A stretch of 64,000 bases of DNA, taken from Phytophthora colocasiae (taxonomy: Eukaryota > Oomycota > Peronosporomycetes > Peronosporales > Peronosporaceae). The notes under the pieces are model-generated. The model was given only the letters and a program-made list of their open reading frames with translations, had not been told where the DNA came from and searched no databases. The DNA is taken from positions 744,001 to 808,000 of the forward strand of contig JAGKQI010000047.1 in the NCBI GenBank assembly GCA_018806915.1, read 5' to 3'. Each line of letters begins with the position of its first letter. Position 1 is the stretch's first letter. Shown here piece after piece: positions 30,722-40,492 of this stretch. A program made the translations under genes and the position numbers.

Positions 30722-31532
30722 GAGTGGATCATGCAGACGATGTGTCAGATGATCCTAACGCAACGGAGGAGCAGATTGCAGATGAAATGTTTTTCGCTGA
30801 GGATTTCCTGTCCAAATTTGGTGGAGAAGACGAGGTGTTGGCTGGGAACCTGAAGGATGTCGTATTGCGCGAGATGGGTACGGTTGACTGGGAAGATATC
30901 GTCCAGCCCAATACCCACGATTATCCTATGAGCTCATATGAGCCGGTTAATGACACTAGAAGCTACCCGGGGTTGAGACAAGGTTACTCAGGTCCAAGTG
31001 CAGAAGTGTTGCGTCGAGGAGACTCGTCGGTTGCGCTATTTTTACATCATGCCAGTAGTACTGTGGCAGCATATTGATGCCTGCTCAAATGAATACCGCC
31101 GTGAGAAGTTGCCATTGCGAGTGGATGCCGCCTTCAGACGGTATCGAGCTAAACGAAGATTTAATGGCAAGCTTTCCAAGAAGACAAGACGGGATATTGA
31201 ACACGAACTGGAATGAATGAAGCCTATATTGCCTCATGAACTCGGGTGGTTTATTGGTCAATTGATCGCTCGAGCTATAGCTCCTAACCGCGAAAAATTG
31301 ACAAACCATTGGAATACTACTGATGAAGGAGCGATTGCTCGAGGCTGCTTCGGATCGATGCTACCGCGTGACCGCTTTCTGGAAATTTCGCGCAATCTGC
31401 ACTTCAATTCGAACGCAGACCCCAGATCCCATTCCGACAGAGCCTGGAAAATCAGAGAAAGTTGTAGAGGTTCTCCAACGGACGTTAGTACGAGGGTATG
31501 TCGCTCCTGCTCACTTGCCTTTTGATGAGGCT
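30722..31532 (+). pseudogene. piggyBac-like transposase relic, first part (continues at 36757)
   Basis: An exon opening after CCAG at 30721 encodes an acidic N-terminus (DHADDVSDDPNATEEQIADE). After frame changes it continues with RYFYIMPVVLWQHIDACSNE and HELGWFIGQLIARAIAP. Then come the conserved blocks FGSMLPRDRFLEISRNLHFN and HSDRAWKIR, and in another frame VVEVLQRTLVRGYVAPAHLP followed by FDEA. These are in the order of DDE_Tnp_1_7 (piggyBac) proteins before the first catalytic Asp. The gene is cut exactly at AGGCT (31528-31532) by El4. Frameshifts exist on both sides of El4, so it was probably dead already or decayed since. Confidence 0.75.
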
Positions 31533-31727
31533 TATATCTTGACAGGGAAGCTTTGGGGGAGGGCGCGCTAAAGTAGAAGTGCCGCCCCCGCAGTTCAGAC
31601 GGATGGAAGCTTCTAGAAGCTTCCACAGCCGTCCTACATCTGCTTCTATATTAATTACTATGCTAATACATTCCCTAGTACTAACCGCCCATTGCAATAA
31701 AATAATAATATCACCCAATCAGATACA
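31533..31727 (-). repeat. El4 3' LTR (left copy)
   Basis: 195 bp, TATATCTTGACAGGG to CAATCAGATACA on the plus strand, identical to 36557-36751. The sense-strand ends are TGTATC and GATATA. Confidence 0.92.
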
Positions 31728-31896
31728 CTCACCCTCCCTTTGGCAACCGCCGCCTCTTCATAGTCTTCATTCTCGAAAAAGCACAGCAGACGGCGAAGTC
31801 GGCCGTCTCAATAGGGACTCGCTTGAACCGGTGTCATCTTTGCCTGCGGGCCTGGCTGCACTGGAATTGAGTGGGTTCCAGCCCGAGGCGGTCACC

Positions 31897-33272
31897 ATGG
31901 CTTCATTACGCTCGTCTGCTTCTTCTCGTACTCTCTTAGTCGAGCTTCAGTCTTTTGCTGGGCTTCGTGCGACTCAGTCTCGGCTGGCACGCGCCTCGCT
32001 GGCCCGGCCATCATCGGTAACGGCCGCCAACCGACCACAGGCTGCGCCGCAGTCCGCTTCACCATCAACACCGTCAACACCACCATCACCTCCATCGTCG
32101 CTGCTGCTGTCTGCTGTTGGTTCTCCTGCAGCTTCGCCTGCGCCATCATCACCCTTGGACGACGCTTCGGTGGCGTCAGATGTGTCTGGACAATCGGTTT
32201 TGAACCGCCTGAAGGAACTGCACTGTGGTTCGCTCTTCGGTAGCTCAAGTGAGGAATCGGAGGACGACGACTCGGAGAATCTGCGGGCGGCACGTCCGGC
32301 ATCCCTACCCCATCAACGAGTGGTCTATTCGACGATAGCGACGAGGAAACCGAGCCTGTAGGTGGACTCAATCGCTTGAAGCGTGGAACCGACTCTGGTG
32401 ACTGGCATCCGTACGCGTTGCCTTCTGCTCCAGCAAAACCTCCTGCGAACGGCCGTGCAAACCACTACGACCCATCTGCCCCCTGGGATTACTCCGTTTC
32501 AGTCAACATTGAGCAGCTACACGACGTCCACGGCGAATATCCGCATCGGTGTTTTCTCGTGGAATGGCAAGTTTCGCCGCTTCAGCTGAGCTGGGTATGG
32601 GAGGAGCAACTTGTCCAACGATTCGCTCGCCGAATGGATCAGGTAATGCAGTGGTGTGACGATCTGCGCTCTGGAACGTTTGCCAGTTATTACAAGAAGA
32701 ATTTCGCGCGTCGTGACCAGGCTTCTCCTGCCGGTGGCTGCTTCATGGACGCTTTCCGCGCAGCGCTTTACCACCTTGGTGACCCTGGGCTCGCCTCTAC
32801 AGCTACTGAACTTTGGGTGGACTTCGAGCGTGAATATCCGGGTACTGTCGATGGAGGTTCTCGTGCGGAATCTACGGAGTTCTTTCGCGTACTTCAACGC
32901 AGCCATTTTCCGTTGGATTACGATCTTCTCTTCCACAGTCCACTTGACGCTTCATACACGAATGTGGAACTGTTCCAGACGTTTGTCCAAACACTGCGTG
33001 AGGGAGTGTATCTCACGAGTATTGGTGATGGCCTCGTCGGACACTGCATTGTTGTTCTCGCGAAGGGTTCAGACACTGCTGTCTCTGTACTGGATGGAGT
33101 CGAACAGCCTGTGACCCCGGAACCATTGACTAACTTGGAGTATCTCGACAAGGTCAAATGGATGGGATTGGAGAAGCTGAATCCAGGGTACCGTTGCCGC
33201 CGCGGTAAACGCAAGGCCAGGCCGAATCGAAAGAAAGCTCGCAGCGAGAAGAAGAAGCAGCCGAAGTTGTAG
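31897..33272 (+). CDS. El4 antisense ORF: Ser/Pro-rich N-terminus, chromodomain-like segment and papain-like Cys/His/Asp domain
   Basis: It lies on the strand opposite to gag-pol, between integrase and the 3' LTR. ATG 31897 has a strong context (GTCACCATGG). The first frame (to 32361) is Ser/Ala/Pro-rich and then acidic (GSSSEESEDDDSENL). The second, open from about 32286 to 33272, carries on from a similar acidic text (SGLFDDSDEETEPVGG), so one frameshift near 32290 probably separates one ~458-residue protein. Next comes HRCFLVEWQVSPLQLSWVWE, which resembles a chromodomain core. Then PAGGCFMDAFRAALYHLG (candidate Cys), GLVGHCIVVLAKG (candidate His) and VSVLDG (candidate Asp), in the order of papain-fold peptidases, and a Lys/Arg-rich tail that looks like a nuclear signal. 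It ends 41 bp from the end of integrase on the other strand. Family assignment is inference from motif order. No antisense ORF with this content is known to me. Confidence 0.6.
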
Positions 33273-33312
33273 GGGATGTAATCGGGAATACATGTAGGCT
33301 CTCGGGCCCCCT

Positions 33313-34106
33313 TTACTCTTGCCTTTGCTGTTCATCTTCTTTGCCGTTTCCTTCTCCTGGATGCTTCAAAGTCTGCAATGAGGTCTGGGACCTGTGAGAG
33401 ATTCTCGATCGGCTCCCAGGTGGGTTTCTCCTCACCCACCCACTCCACAAGAAATTGGGTTCGTCGCTTTTGTGTTCGCTTGCCGAGGAGTCTTTGGATG
33501 AGTTGTCCAACTGTGCCGTCGGCTACAACGACATCATGTGGCTTCGACATCCGAGTGGCGTCCTTGTATGGCTTCAAAGACCCGGTGTTGAAGACTGGAT
33601 GAAGTTTGTTCCCGGCTTGGATGTTCAGCTCGTATGCATGATTGTGGATCCTCTTCACCACCGTATAGGGACCTATATATATATCCACTTCGGACCAAGC
33701 TTGCTTGAGTTGGGTAACCCTGTATGTCTGCGAACCAAGTGGTTTGTGCTCACGTACACTCGGTCCCCAACTTCAAAGACTTGTTCCTCTCGGTTTCGGT
33801 CGTACACATCGCGCATTCTTTCTTGAGCTTCCGCCAGTGCTTCCTGACATTGACGAGAAGAGCTGCTTGTCGTTCGTGGAACTCAGCGCCGCGTCGACTT
33901 GTTGGGGCCTTGCCACGACTTTCCGCCGTGAGCTGGAGAGGATTGAGAGGGATGTATCCGAGATCAGCCTCGAAAGGCGCCATCTTGATACTGCTGTTCA
34001 CGGTCGAGTTTACTTCGAACTCAGCATTGGCGAGATGGATGTCCCAGTCGTCTTGAACTGGCCCAACGTAGCACCTCAGGTATTCTTCGAGTGTTCTCCA
34101 ATCCAC
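33313..34106 (-). pseudogene. El4 integrase C-terminus and chromodomain
   Basis: Frame 34106-33750 gives the end of the integrase core (VQDDWDIHLANAEFEVNSTV, then NSSIKMAPFEADLGYIP) and the following helix. Frame 33688-33313 gives YIGPYTVVKRIHNHAYELNI, then the chromodomain RTQFLVEWVGEEKPTWEPIE and NLSQVPDLIADFE. Chromodomains of chromovirus integrases read histone marks and steer insertion into heterochromatin. The catalytic D,D,E part is deleted, so this integrase cannot work. Confidence 0.85.
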
Positions 34107-34547
34107 GAAACAATTTCGATGTCAGCCGATGCATCGTCGCCGGCGCGTTGCAGACCCCATTAGAAGGACAAGGTATTCCCAGAGGCCATTTGGCGCCTGA
34201 AAGGCTGTAAATTTGATGTCTTCTTCGCGCATTCGCACTTGATAATACGCGGACATCAAATCCATCGTCGAAAACCAGTACCCTCCGGCCATGGCATCCA
34301 GTATGTCTTCTTTCCTCGTCATTGGTATACTCTGCCGTATCGTATTGGAGTTCGAATACCGATAATCATGTACGATCCGCCATCCAACTGGTTTCCGGAC
34401 GCAGAATGTTAATGCGGCGTGCGGACTGATACTTGGTCGGATTAGTTTCTTCTTCACCATGTCTTCAACCCAGAGCACAATCTCACGTTGTTGCTCAGGC
34501 GACTGCCGCCACTGTTGCCGATGTATCGCAAGGTTGGGATCTTTCAC
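34107..34547 (-). pseudogene. El4 reverse transcriptase fragment
   Basis: Frame 34547-34122 has SPHAALTFCVRKPVGWRIVH, then MDLMSAYYQVRMREEDIKFT and FQAPNGLWEYLVL. It ends before the YxDD block and joins integrase sequence. The junction at about 34106-34140 is the deletion point that removed roughly the second half of RT, RNase H and the front of integrase. Confidence 0.8.
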
Positions 34548-34661
34548 GTCGATCCTGTGCTCGATTTCACGTTACTCTGGAAGACCTTCGGGGAGTTCAG
34601 GTTGAAACACCGTGTCCTTGTACTTCATCAGCAAGTCAAAGGCAGGGTTCGCCCGAAAACT

Positions 34662-35754
34662 TTACCAATCCGTCTCCAGATAACGTTGGGCTTTAGCACT
34701 TCCGACATTGTCGGGCTGGTCGCGCCGCTCCAAGGATCGGGCGACTTTTTTGATCGTTTCGTTTGACAGAACCAACATGAAGTCTGGTTCATCGATCGAC
34801 TTAGTCTTGATTCTCAGGAACTTCCGCAGTTTCTTTCTCGTGATGAACTCGGTCTGTACACCAACGTCATCTGTGATACCCATCGTGAACATCTTCTCCA
34901 CGACGGACTCTCTTCCCTTGGTATCACTGCCCCCAGGAGCAGTACCATTGCGTCCCGACGACTTCCTCTCGTCTTCGCTTGCTGAACCCTTGCCAGCGGA
35001 CGCGTCTTCTAGTTGCTCGCAAGCAACTCGTGGGATCTCACTCTGCTCTGAGTCGTGAACGGGGTTGACCGCGGACCTCACATCCGTTTCCAGCGCGGCA
35101 CCTCGACAGGAATCGGGTCTTTTCGCCGATAGGCCTTTCGCCCCGACAGATCTCCGAAGCCCGGAGGCAATCACCGGTCCGCCTTCCTCGATTGGCCCGC
35201 AGGTTTCACCCGCTCGTTCCCAGCGCAAAGTTTTCTCTCTTGTTCCCTCGACTCGTCGACGTCTCCAGTCGATCTGTGGTTTCGAAGAATGGTATTCCAA
35301 GAATGCAGTCAAATTTTTCAGGTATCGCGTAGACAACCGCGACGCACTCATACGCATCTTCTAATCCAGAGACCACGATACTGAAAGGTAGCACTTCTAG
35401 CTAGGCCTCCACAATCTGGTTGTCTCCTAGCTTGACTCGAATGTACTTGTTGCTGAACTTCGTTGTCTTTAGCTGGTGTTCTTTTACCCACCTCTTCGAC
35501 ACGTAGATCGTGGTTGCACCACAGTCTAGAAGCATCTTCGATGTTTCCTTCATCTTGCCAGCCGCACTGATATCACCGCTGATGGAGAACAGTGGACGGG
35601 ACTTGTAGACTAGAGGGTTTTCACTCAGAACATTAAGACTGATATTATCAAACTTAACTGCTCCGGTTACTTTCTCCTCCACGACCGGACCCTCTTTCAC
35701 TGACTTGGCTTCTCGTTTCCCTGCTTCGCTTGCTCCTTCTTCCACGCGAAGCAA
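34662..35754 (-). pseudogene. El4 protease region
   Basis: Frame 35754-35401 contains ISAAGKMKETSKMLLDCGAT followed by TIYVSKRW, a retropepsin active site with DCG in place of DSG/DTG. A TAG at about 35400 interrupts it. The next frames continue with IPEKFDCILGIPFFETTDR (the ILG block) and a long spacer to 34662 (RKKLRKFLRIKTKS, DEPDFMLVLSNETIKKVARS) before RT. Confidence 0.75.
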
Positions 35755-36512
35755 TTGGCCTTGATATGACCAGGCTTGTTGCAGAAGTGGCAGGTACGAG
35801 TCTCCTTCCTCTTCGAGTTCGACCTCGGTTTGAATCGTCCCTTTCCTCGGAAAGATTTTCCCTTAGACGTTTTCTTGTTGTCTTGGGCTTGTTCATCAGA
35901 GGTCTTATTCTTTTCATGATGAACCTTGCACTCACCTGCGTCCTCCACAAAGTAGGTAACTTCAAAACTTGACAGCTAAGTCCATGGCGTCACGCAGCGT
36001 CTCAGGATTCTCGAGCTTCACGTAGCTCCGCGTGCGAGGCTTGAGACCGTTTGCGTAGAGCAGGACTTGGTCAAGCACGCTCATGCCTTCGACTCGAAAG
36101 ATGAGGGCTGAGTTCTTGCCGTTGTAGGTCTCGATATCCGCTGTCTGCTTCAGCAGCTGGAGCTTCTCTTGTAGACTGACAGGTAGTTCGACGCCTCGAA
36201 GTGTTGGAGCACATGCTCACGGAAAATCCCCCACATGTGCTCTTCCACTCGCGACGTCGAAGCCCAGTGCAGGAACCATCCCGTAGCTGGTTTCGCCATC
36301 GCCGACCCGGCGATTCCTGGTAGTCGCGGGTTCGCGTCGTAGATTGCGATCCCGTTAATGCGGCAGGCGTTCTCTATCTGAAACAGCCATTCGCGCACGT
36401 CTTCCCCCCTCTTGCCGGTGAACTTTGGCAGGTTGCTGGGCACTCGCGTGCGTTCCGCCATCGCTTGGTTGAGCCGGTCGATATCGGCTTGAAGTTGTGC
36501 GTTCGTCGGCAT
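35697..36512 (-). pseudogene. gag: El4 Gag and zinc knuckle
   Basis: ATG 36512 opens MPTNAQLQADIDRLNQAMAE, then PKFTGKRGEDVREWLFQIEN, capsid text in the style of chromovirus Gag. A shift near 36185 leads to LQLLKQTADIETYNGKNSAL and VEGMSVLDQVLLYANGLKP. A shift near 35960 leads to the nucleocapsid with CHFCNKPGHIKANC, an intact CX2CX4HX4C knuckle in a Lys/Arg-rich context. Gag is therefore broken in at least two places. Confidence 0.8.
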
Positions 36513-36540
36513 GGGCTCTTCGTTTTCAGGTTGATGGGAC

Positions 36541-36751
36541 CAACAAGTGCTACCAGTATATCTTGACAGGGAAGCTTTGGGGGAGGGCGCGCTAAAGTAG
36601 AAGTGCCGCCCCCGCAGTTCAGACGGATGGAAGCTTCTAGAAGCTTCCACAGCCGTCCTACATCTGCTTCTATATTAATTACTATGCTAATACATTCCCT
36701 AGTACTAACCGCCCATTGCAATAAAATAATAATATCACCCAATCAGATACA
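36541..36751 (-). repeat. El4 5' LTR (36557-36751) and primer-binding site (36541-36555)
   Basis: 195-bp LTR identical to the left copy. On the minus strand it is followed by one base and TGGTAGCACTTGTTG, the primer site shared with El1-El3. The target duplication AGGCT st 36752-36756 follows on the plus strand. Confidence 0.92.
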
Positions 36752-36756
36752 AGGCT

Positions 36757-38220
36757 ATTCTGCCAAGCGACCATCGTTAAAAAAGATGCGTGTGTACCTA
36801 AAAGACAAGCCCTACAGTAGGGCACAAAGCTCTTTATGCTTTGTAGTGCAGTCACAGCGTGCATCCGGTTTTTTTTTTTTTCAATTATCTTTTCACTGCA
36901 GTGCATTATGCAGCATTCGATAACTGATTGAAGAATTTTAAACTGAATACGAACTGATTTTAGGTCTACTGCGGGAAGAAGGAGCACTCAAGCGATGCGC
37001 ACAACACTGACATGAAGTATGGGCCGGCAGCAGTGGTTCGAAACCTACTGGAGGTTTTTGGTTGCGAGTCGAAGAAAGAAGGCATGCGGCTGATCGTAAT
37101 AGACCGATTTTATACATCCGTTGCGCTAGCTATACAGTTGCTGGTCATAGCTTCTACTGTGTTGGGACTATCATGACAAACAGGCTAGGCTACAGCGAAT
37201 CTATGATCGAGAATAAAAAAACTTGTCCTGAAGAGATTGCACGCGGACCCTTCAAAGTGGCTAAGTCGAAGCACGTCTCCAGCATGGCGGCAATTAGTTG
37301 GTGGGACTCACGTCCCGTTCACATCCGGTGCATTGGTGGAAGCATTGAAATAGACCGCGAGGTTCAGCAGGACGGCGCAACCCAGGTGGAAGTGGCGTGC
37401 CCTCCGTGTCGTGATGGATAACACGCCTTCATGGGAGGCGTGGACGTGTGAAGCTGTGAGTCTACAAAATTTCTATGGACTGCTGCTTCCCAGAGCCAGA
37501 GCGGCGTTGAGGATATTATTAGTCCAGATGATTCCAGGGTTAAGGAACAGTTGTGAGTGCTAAGGGACAAGGGCAAGCCTGGGAAGGGGTTGCCAAGTCT
37601 AAAAGATGGAAACGACTTCAAAAGATCCTGACATACTCCGGATAATACACTCCCGATGATTCGTATGCTAAGTGACGTTGCGGGAGTGCCATGACCAAGG
37701 GGTTATATTGCTGGAGTATCTGCGAGACTCAAGTTATCAGTCGAAGGTTCGAGGTGGATATTATCGGACTCTGGATGGAGCCTGCCTGATTTGTACCCAG
37801 TATCCTGGTTGAGTTTCACGCATACCCAAGCCCATATTTCCGACCGACCAAGACGACCGACGATGATGTGTCCGATGATGTGTCCGGAGCCAGCTGGAAT
37901 TTTCCATGTTCTTCGACTCTATGGTATTCTACTGAAACGCAAGCCTCTTCCTGATGAGACACCCCTACTACATAGTGAAAAAAATAAGTATATTTTTGCA
38001 TGTTAAGCTAGTGCTAGCTATTATACATTAAAGAGAGTTCAATTTGCCACCAAGGGCGCAAGTGCAAAGTCTTGGACGGTTATCCCAAGACACACTGTGA
38101 GGAGCCGTGGATCAGCCTCAAGAAGAGGGCTTCACGTGTAGCCGAACAAGCGTCAGGCCGCGTCGACAAGCGTCACCGCCGCGTGAATCTCCGCCAGGGT
38201 AAGACCAAGTTGGAAAGGTG
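36757..38220 (+). pseudogene. piggyBac-like transposase relic, second part
   Basis: It resumes the frame cut at 31532: KKMRVYLKDKP right after the El4 insertion, then (after stops and a T-run) KYGPAAVVRNLLEVFGCESK at 37018-37077 and GMRLIVIDRFYTSVALAIQL, the block with the second catalytic Asp of piggyBac proteins. Later text (KLVLKRLHADPSKWL, then MDNTPSWEAW) and a C-terminal piece near 38040-38220 (KCKVLDGYPKTHCEEP, Lys/Arg-rich end) may belong to the same gene. Multiple stops and shifts show advanced decay. The left and right ends of the transposon were not identified with confidence. Confidence 0.65.
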
Positions 38221-38984
38221 ATCCGGGCAGCGCTCCCCGGGCGTGACCCCTTCCATTTCATATTCCAGTTGATACTTTCGAGTATTATTTCATATTATAA
38301 CTGCAATTTTGGGAGGTTAGTGGTAGTCACCCCTAAAATTGATTGATTGACTGCTTGTGTGTTTGGACTGTATTGGTTGTGGGTGTTCTGAAATATTACA
38401 TAGTATTTTGGACATATATATTGGACTCTATTCTTCCGGATATTTCAAGTGAATCTATCGGAAGTGGTGTGCTGTTTAAAGAGCCCCGGGACTGTACCAG
38501 TGGTCCTTTGCTCTAGTCGTACTGGTATTTGGAGTGCCCACCGCTCGAGGGCCGAAAAGAATAAGAAGCGGTTGTTTATTTTGGTTTAACTCTCTTGTAT
38601 ATTTGGTTAACTGTTGGAGGGGAAGTACTTTGCTCATAAGTGTTTACCCACTTTCGGACTAAATAACCACCGTTTGGGACGTGTTTATTTGGTTATCACT
38701 CTCCCTCCGGACCTAGTTCTACAATCTTTTGGAGATAACACTTTCGGTGCAGACTCCTCGCGTTCGAAGACAAACGACACCTACGAGGGTAGTCACAAGG
38801 TCACACGCCAAGCCACTTTCCGGATACGCATTTGGACACCTGAAAATGGTGCTGACTCAATCCAGCTGGACACCTTACTACTAACTCTCGTTTGGAGTTT
38901 TTAGTGTCTGGGTTGTTCCTTTTGGACGGCACATATACGCAACCCCCCTGGGCGGTCAAAAGTGATCACCCACTTCGCCACAGC

Positions 38985-39009
38985 TGGTGCGCGTGCCCGG
39001 ATTCGAACC
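38985..39009 (+). other. El5 primer-binding site, complementary to a tRNA 3' end and T-arm
   Basis: The reverse complement begins CCTCGGTTCGAATCCGGGCA and ends CGCGCACCA. It has a T-stem/T-loop with TTCGAAT, five stem pairs (one G-T), a seven-base acceptor strand, discriminator A and CCA. The tRNA body is missing, so it is not a tRNA gene. Complementarity seems to extend further than the usual 18 nt, but this cannot be checked here. Confidence 0.6.
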
Positions 39010-39098
39010 GAGGGGATATCACCGCGTTATCTTTTTATATTTTTTGTCGATTAGTTTTGGGGGATTGATTGCTTGCTAACTTTCCGAGTGTGGTTGTT

Positions 39099-39740
39099 AT
39101 GACTGGAAGTGGAAGCACGCGCAAAGGAGGAGGCGACGCGTCTCTAAGTGGAATGAATACGAGATCGTCGCGTCGGTTGAAGGGGCAGCATCCTGATGAG
39201 CATGAAGATTTGGATGCAGTTATCAGAAGAAATCGTCAGGCGAATGCTGCGAAGCGGAAGGCTGCCCTGGAGGCCAAAGAAGCGAAGGAGCACTGGAAGA
39301 AGAGGAAGAAGAAACTGGCCCAGATCAACTGGACGCGCACCACGCAAGCCAGGATGATAGTGGCTCCGATGAATCTTCTAAAGGAGAAGGTGATCCTGAG
39401 CAGGAGGAGTCCGGGTCCGGCGGGGTTCCAGACGAAGAAGGAGAAGTGTCTGAATCCGACTCCGATAGGCGTCCGGATGATGCACTGGTGGACGACTCCG
39501 GTCTGGAGGAGTCCGATGGAGAAGAGTTTGACGCCATCCCAAGTGAGGCTGAGGAGTCTGGAGCAGAAGCGTCTGATGACGAGGTTGTCGAAGTGGAGTC
39601 CCCCATGGAGGATCGAGTTTCGGACTCTCCTCCACCTGGAAGAATGGCTCCGGTCGGGGACGCCCGAGAAGAATCATCGCAGCTCAAGACGGAAGTGCGC
39701 CCGTAATCACCAGTCCGTGAAGAAGCTTGCTTGTGCTTGA
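39099..39740 (+). pseudogene. El5 first ORF, charged N-terminal region, frameshifted
   Basis: ATG 39099 opens MTGSGSTRKGGGDASLSGMN, a basic then helical region (RRNRQANAAKRKAALEAKEA). The acidic continuation is in another frame (39446-39706: DALVDDSGLEESDGEEFDAI, PSEAEESGAEASDDEVVEVE). The frames probably formed one protein. I cannot assign a function beyond gag-like leader. Confidence 0.5.
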
Positions 39741-39817
39741 AGACGAGTTTCCGCCTCAACCGGCCGTCATGGATGTGGAGGTACCGCAATTAATTTCGGA
39801 AGATTCACCGCTTCCGG

Positions 39818-40492
39818 ATGCCTGTGGTGCCCGCTCAAGCACTCAGATGCATGAAGCTCCAGAAGGTGGACGGATGTCATCTGAGTTCCAAATGTCCGAA
39901 GTCCAAGCAAAGGAGTATGTGGCTGCTCAAGTCCGACGCTGGGAGCAAGACAGTTCCGAAAGGAACTATCCCCCCCCCCGAGTTCCATCATGGCTGGCCG
40001 CAAGCCCGCCTGGAGTGCGAACCGTTCATCGGGGCTGCTGCCATCACTTCGGAATACTTGAACCGCCGAATTTTAATGCCAGACGCTTGGATCTCAGAGT
40101 TGCAAATACAACGTCTGACGTTCGGGATTGTTCAAGATGTCCAAGGTGCGCTGATCCCGCCTACGGAGTTTTCGCCACGGGAGTGTATCGCCGTTCTCCA
40201 AACGATGCTAATCGAGGCCGGGTTCAGTTTCGTCAACTTAGTTCCAGGATGGTTTAGGACCCGAGTGTTCAAAGTCCACCCGAACTTGGTTCGACAAGTG
40301 GTTGGTGACGTTTTTCGGTTTCTTGTGGTTGAGATGACCGAGCAGAGACAAGTTATGATCCGTGCTCACGAGTGCGCTAGAATGTTGGAGACTTCCGGAA
40401 GACAAGGATTATATCAACAGCATCCGGAAGTGTTTCGTCAAGATGAAGGTGTGTCATTTCGGATTATGAGGTTTCTGTGGCGAAGTGGGTGA
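39818..40492 (+). pseudogene. El5 conserved-looking globular segment of unknown function
   Basis: The frame has FIGAAAITSEYLNRRILMPD, WISELQIQRLTFGIVQDVQG, LIPPTEFSPRECIAVLQTML, FSFVNLVPGWFRTRVFKVHP and HECARMLETSGRQGLYQQHP. Composition is that of a folded protein rather than of a low-complexity linker. I do not recognise the family. It sits between the charged leader and the gag ORF, so it is probably part of the element-encoded polyprotein. Confidence 0.45.

Larger units (their letters stand above)
31533..36751 (-). mobile_element. El4: chromodomain Gypsy retrotransposon, deletion derivative, recent insertion
   Basis: The LTRs 31533-31727 and 36557-36751 are both 195 bp and identical by eye. 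The 5-bp duplication AGGCT lies at 31528-31532 and 36752-36756. The interrupted piggyBac coding sequence resumes immediately after it, a clean insertion. On the minus strand the order is primer site (36541-36555), gag, zinc knuckle, protease, partial RT, then directly the integrase end and chromodomain. RT palm and thumb, RNase H and most of integrase are missing. An opposite-strand ORF lies at 31897-33272. Identical LTRs with a gutted pol suggest mobilisation in trans. Hairpin tiling as in El1-El3 is not seen here. Confidence 0.9.

Noticed and set aside
30640..38250. Terminal repeats of the piggyBac element (CCGGGCGCTGCC at 30647; GGGCAGCGCTCCCCGGG near 38225)
   Set aside because: The similarity is short and GC-biased, and the TTAA target duplication expected for piggyBac is not visible.
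38985..39030. tRNA gene on the minus strand (T-arm, acceptor strand and CCA visible)
   Set aside because: The 5' half (acceptor strand, D-arm, anticodon arm) is missing, and the sequence stands two bases after an LTR-like end. A primer-binding site explains it better.
39144..39789. Minus-strand ORFs with Asp/Ser-rich text inside El5
   Set aside because: Mirror image of the acidic plus-strand gag frame (codon reversal of GAX/TCX), not an independent protein.
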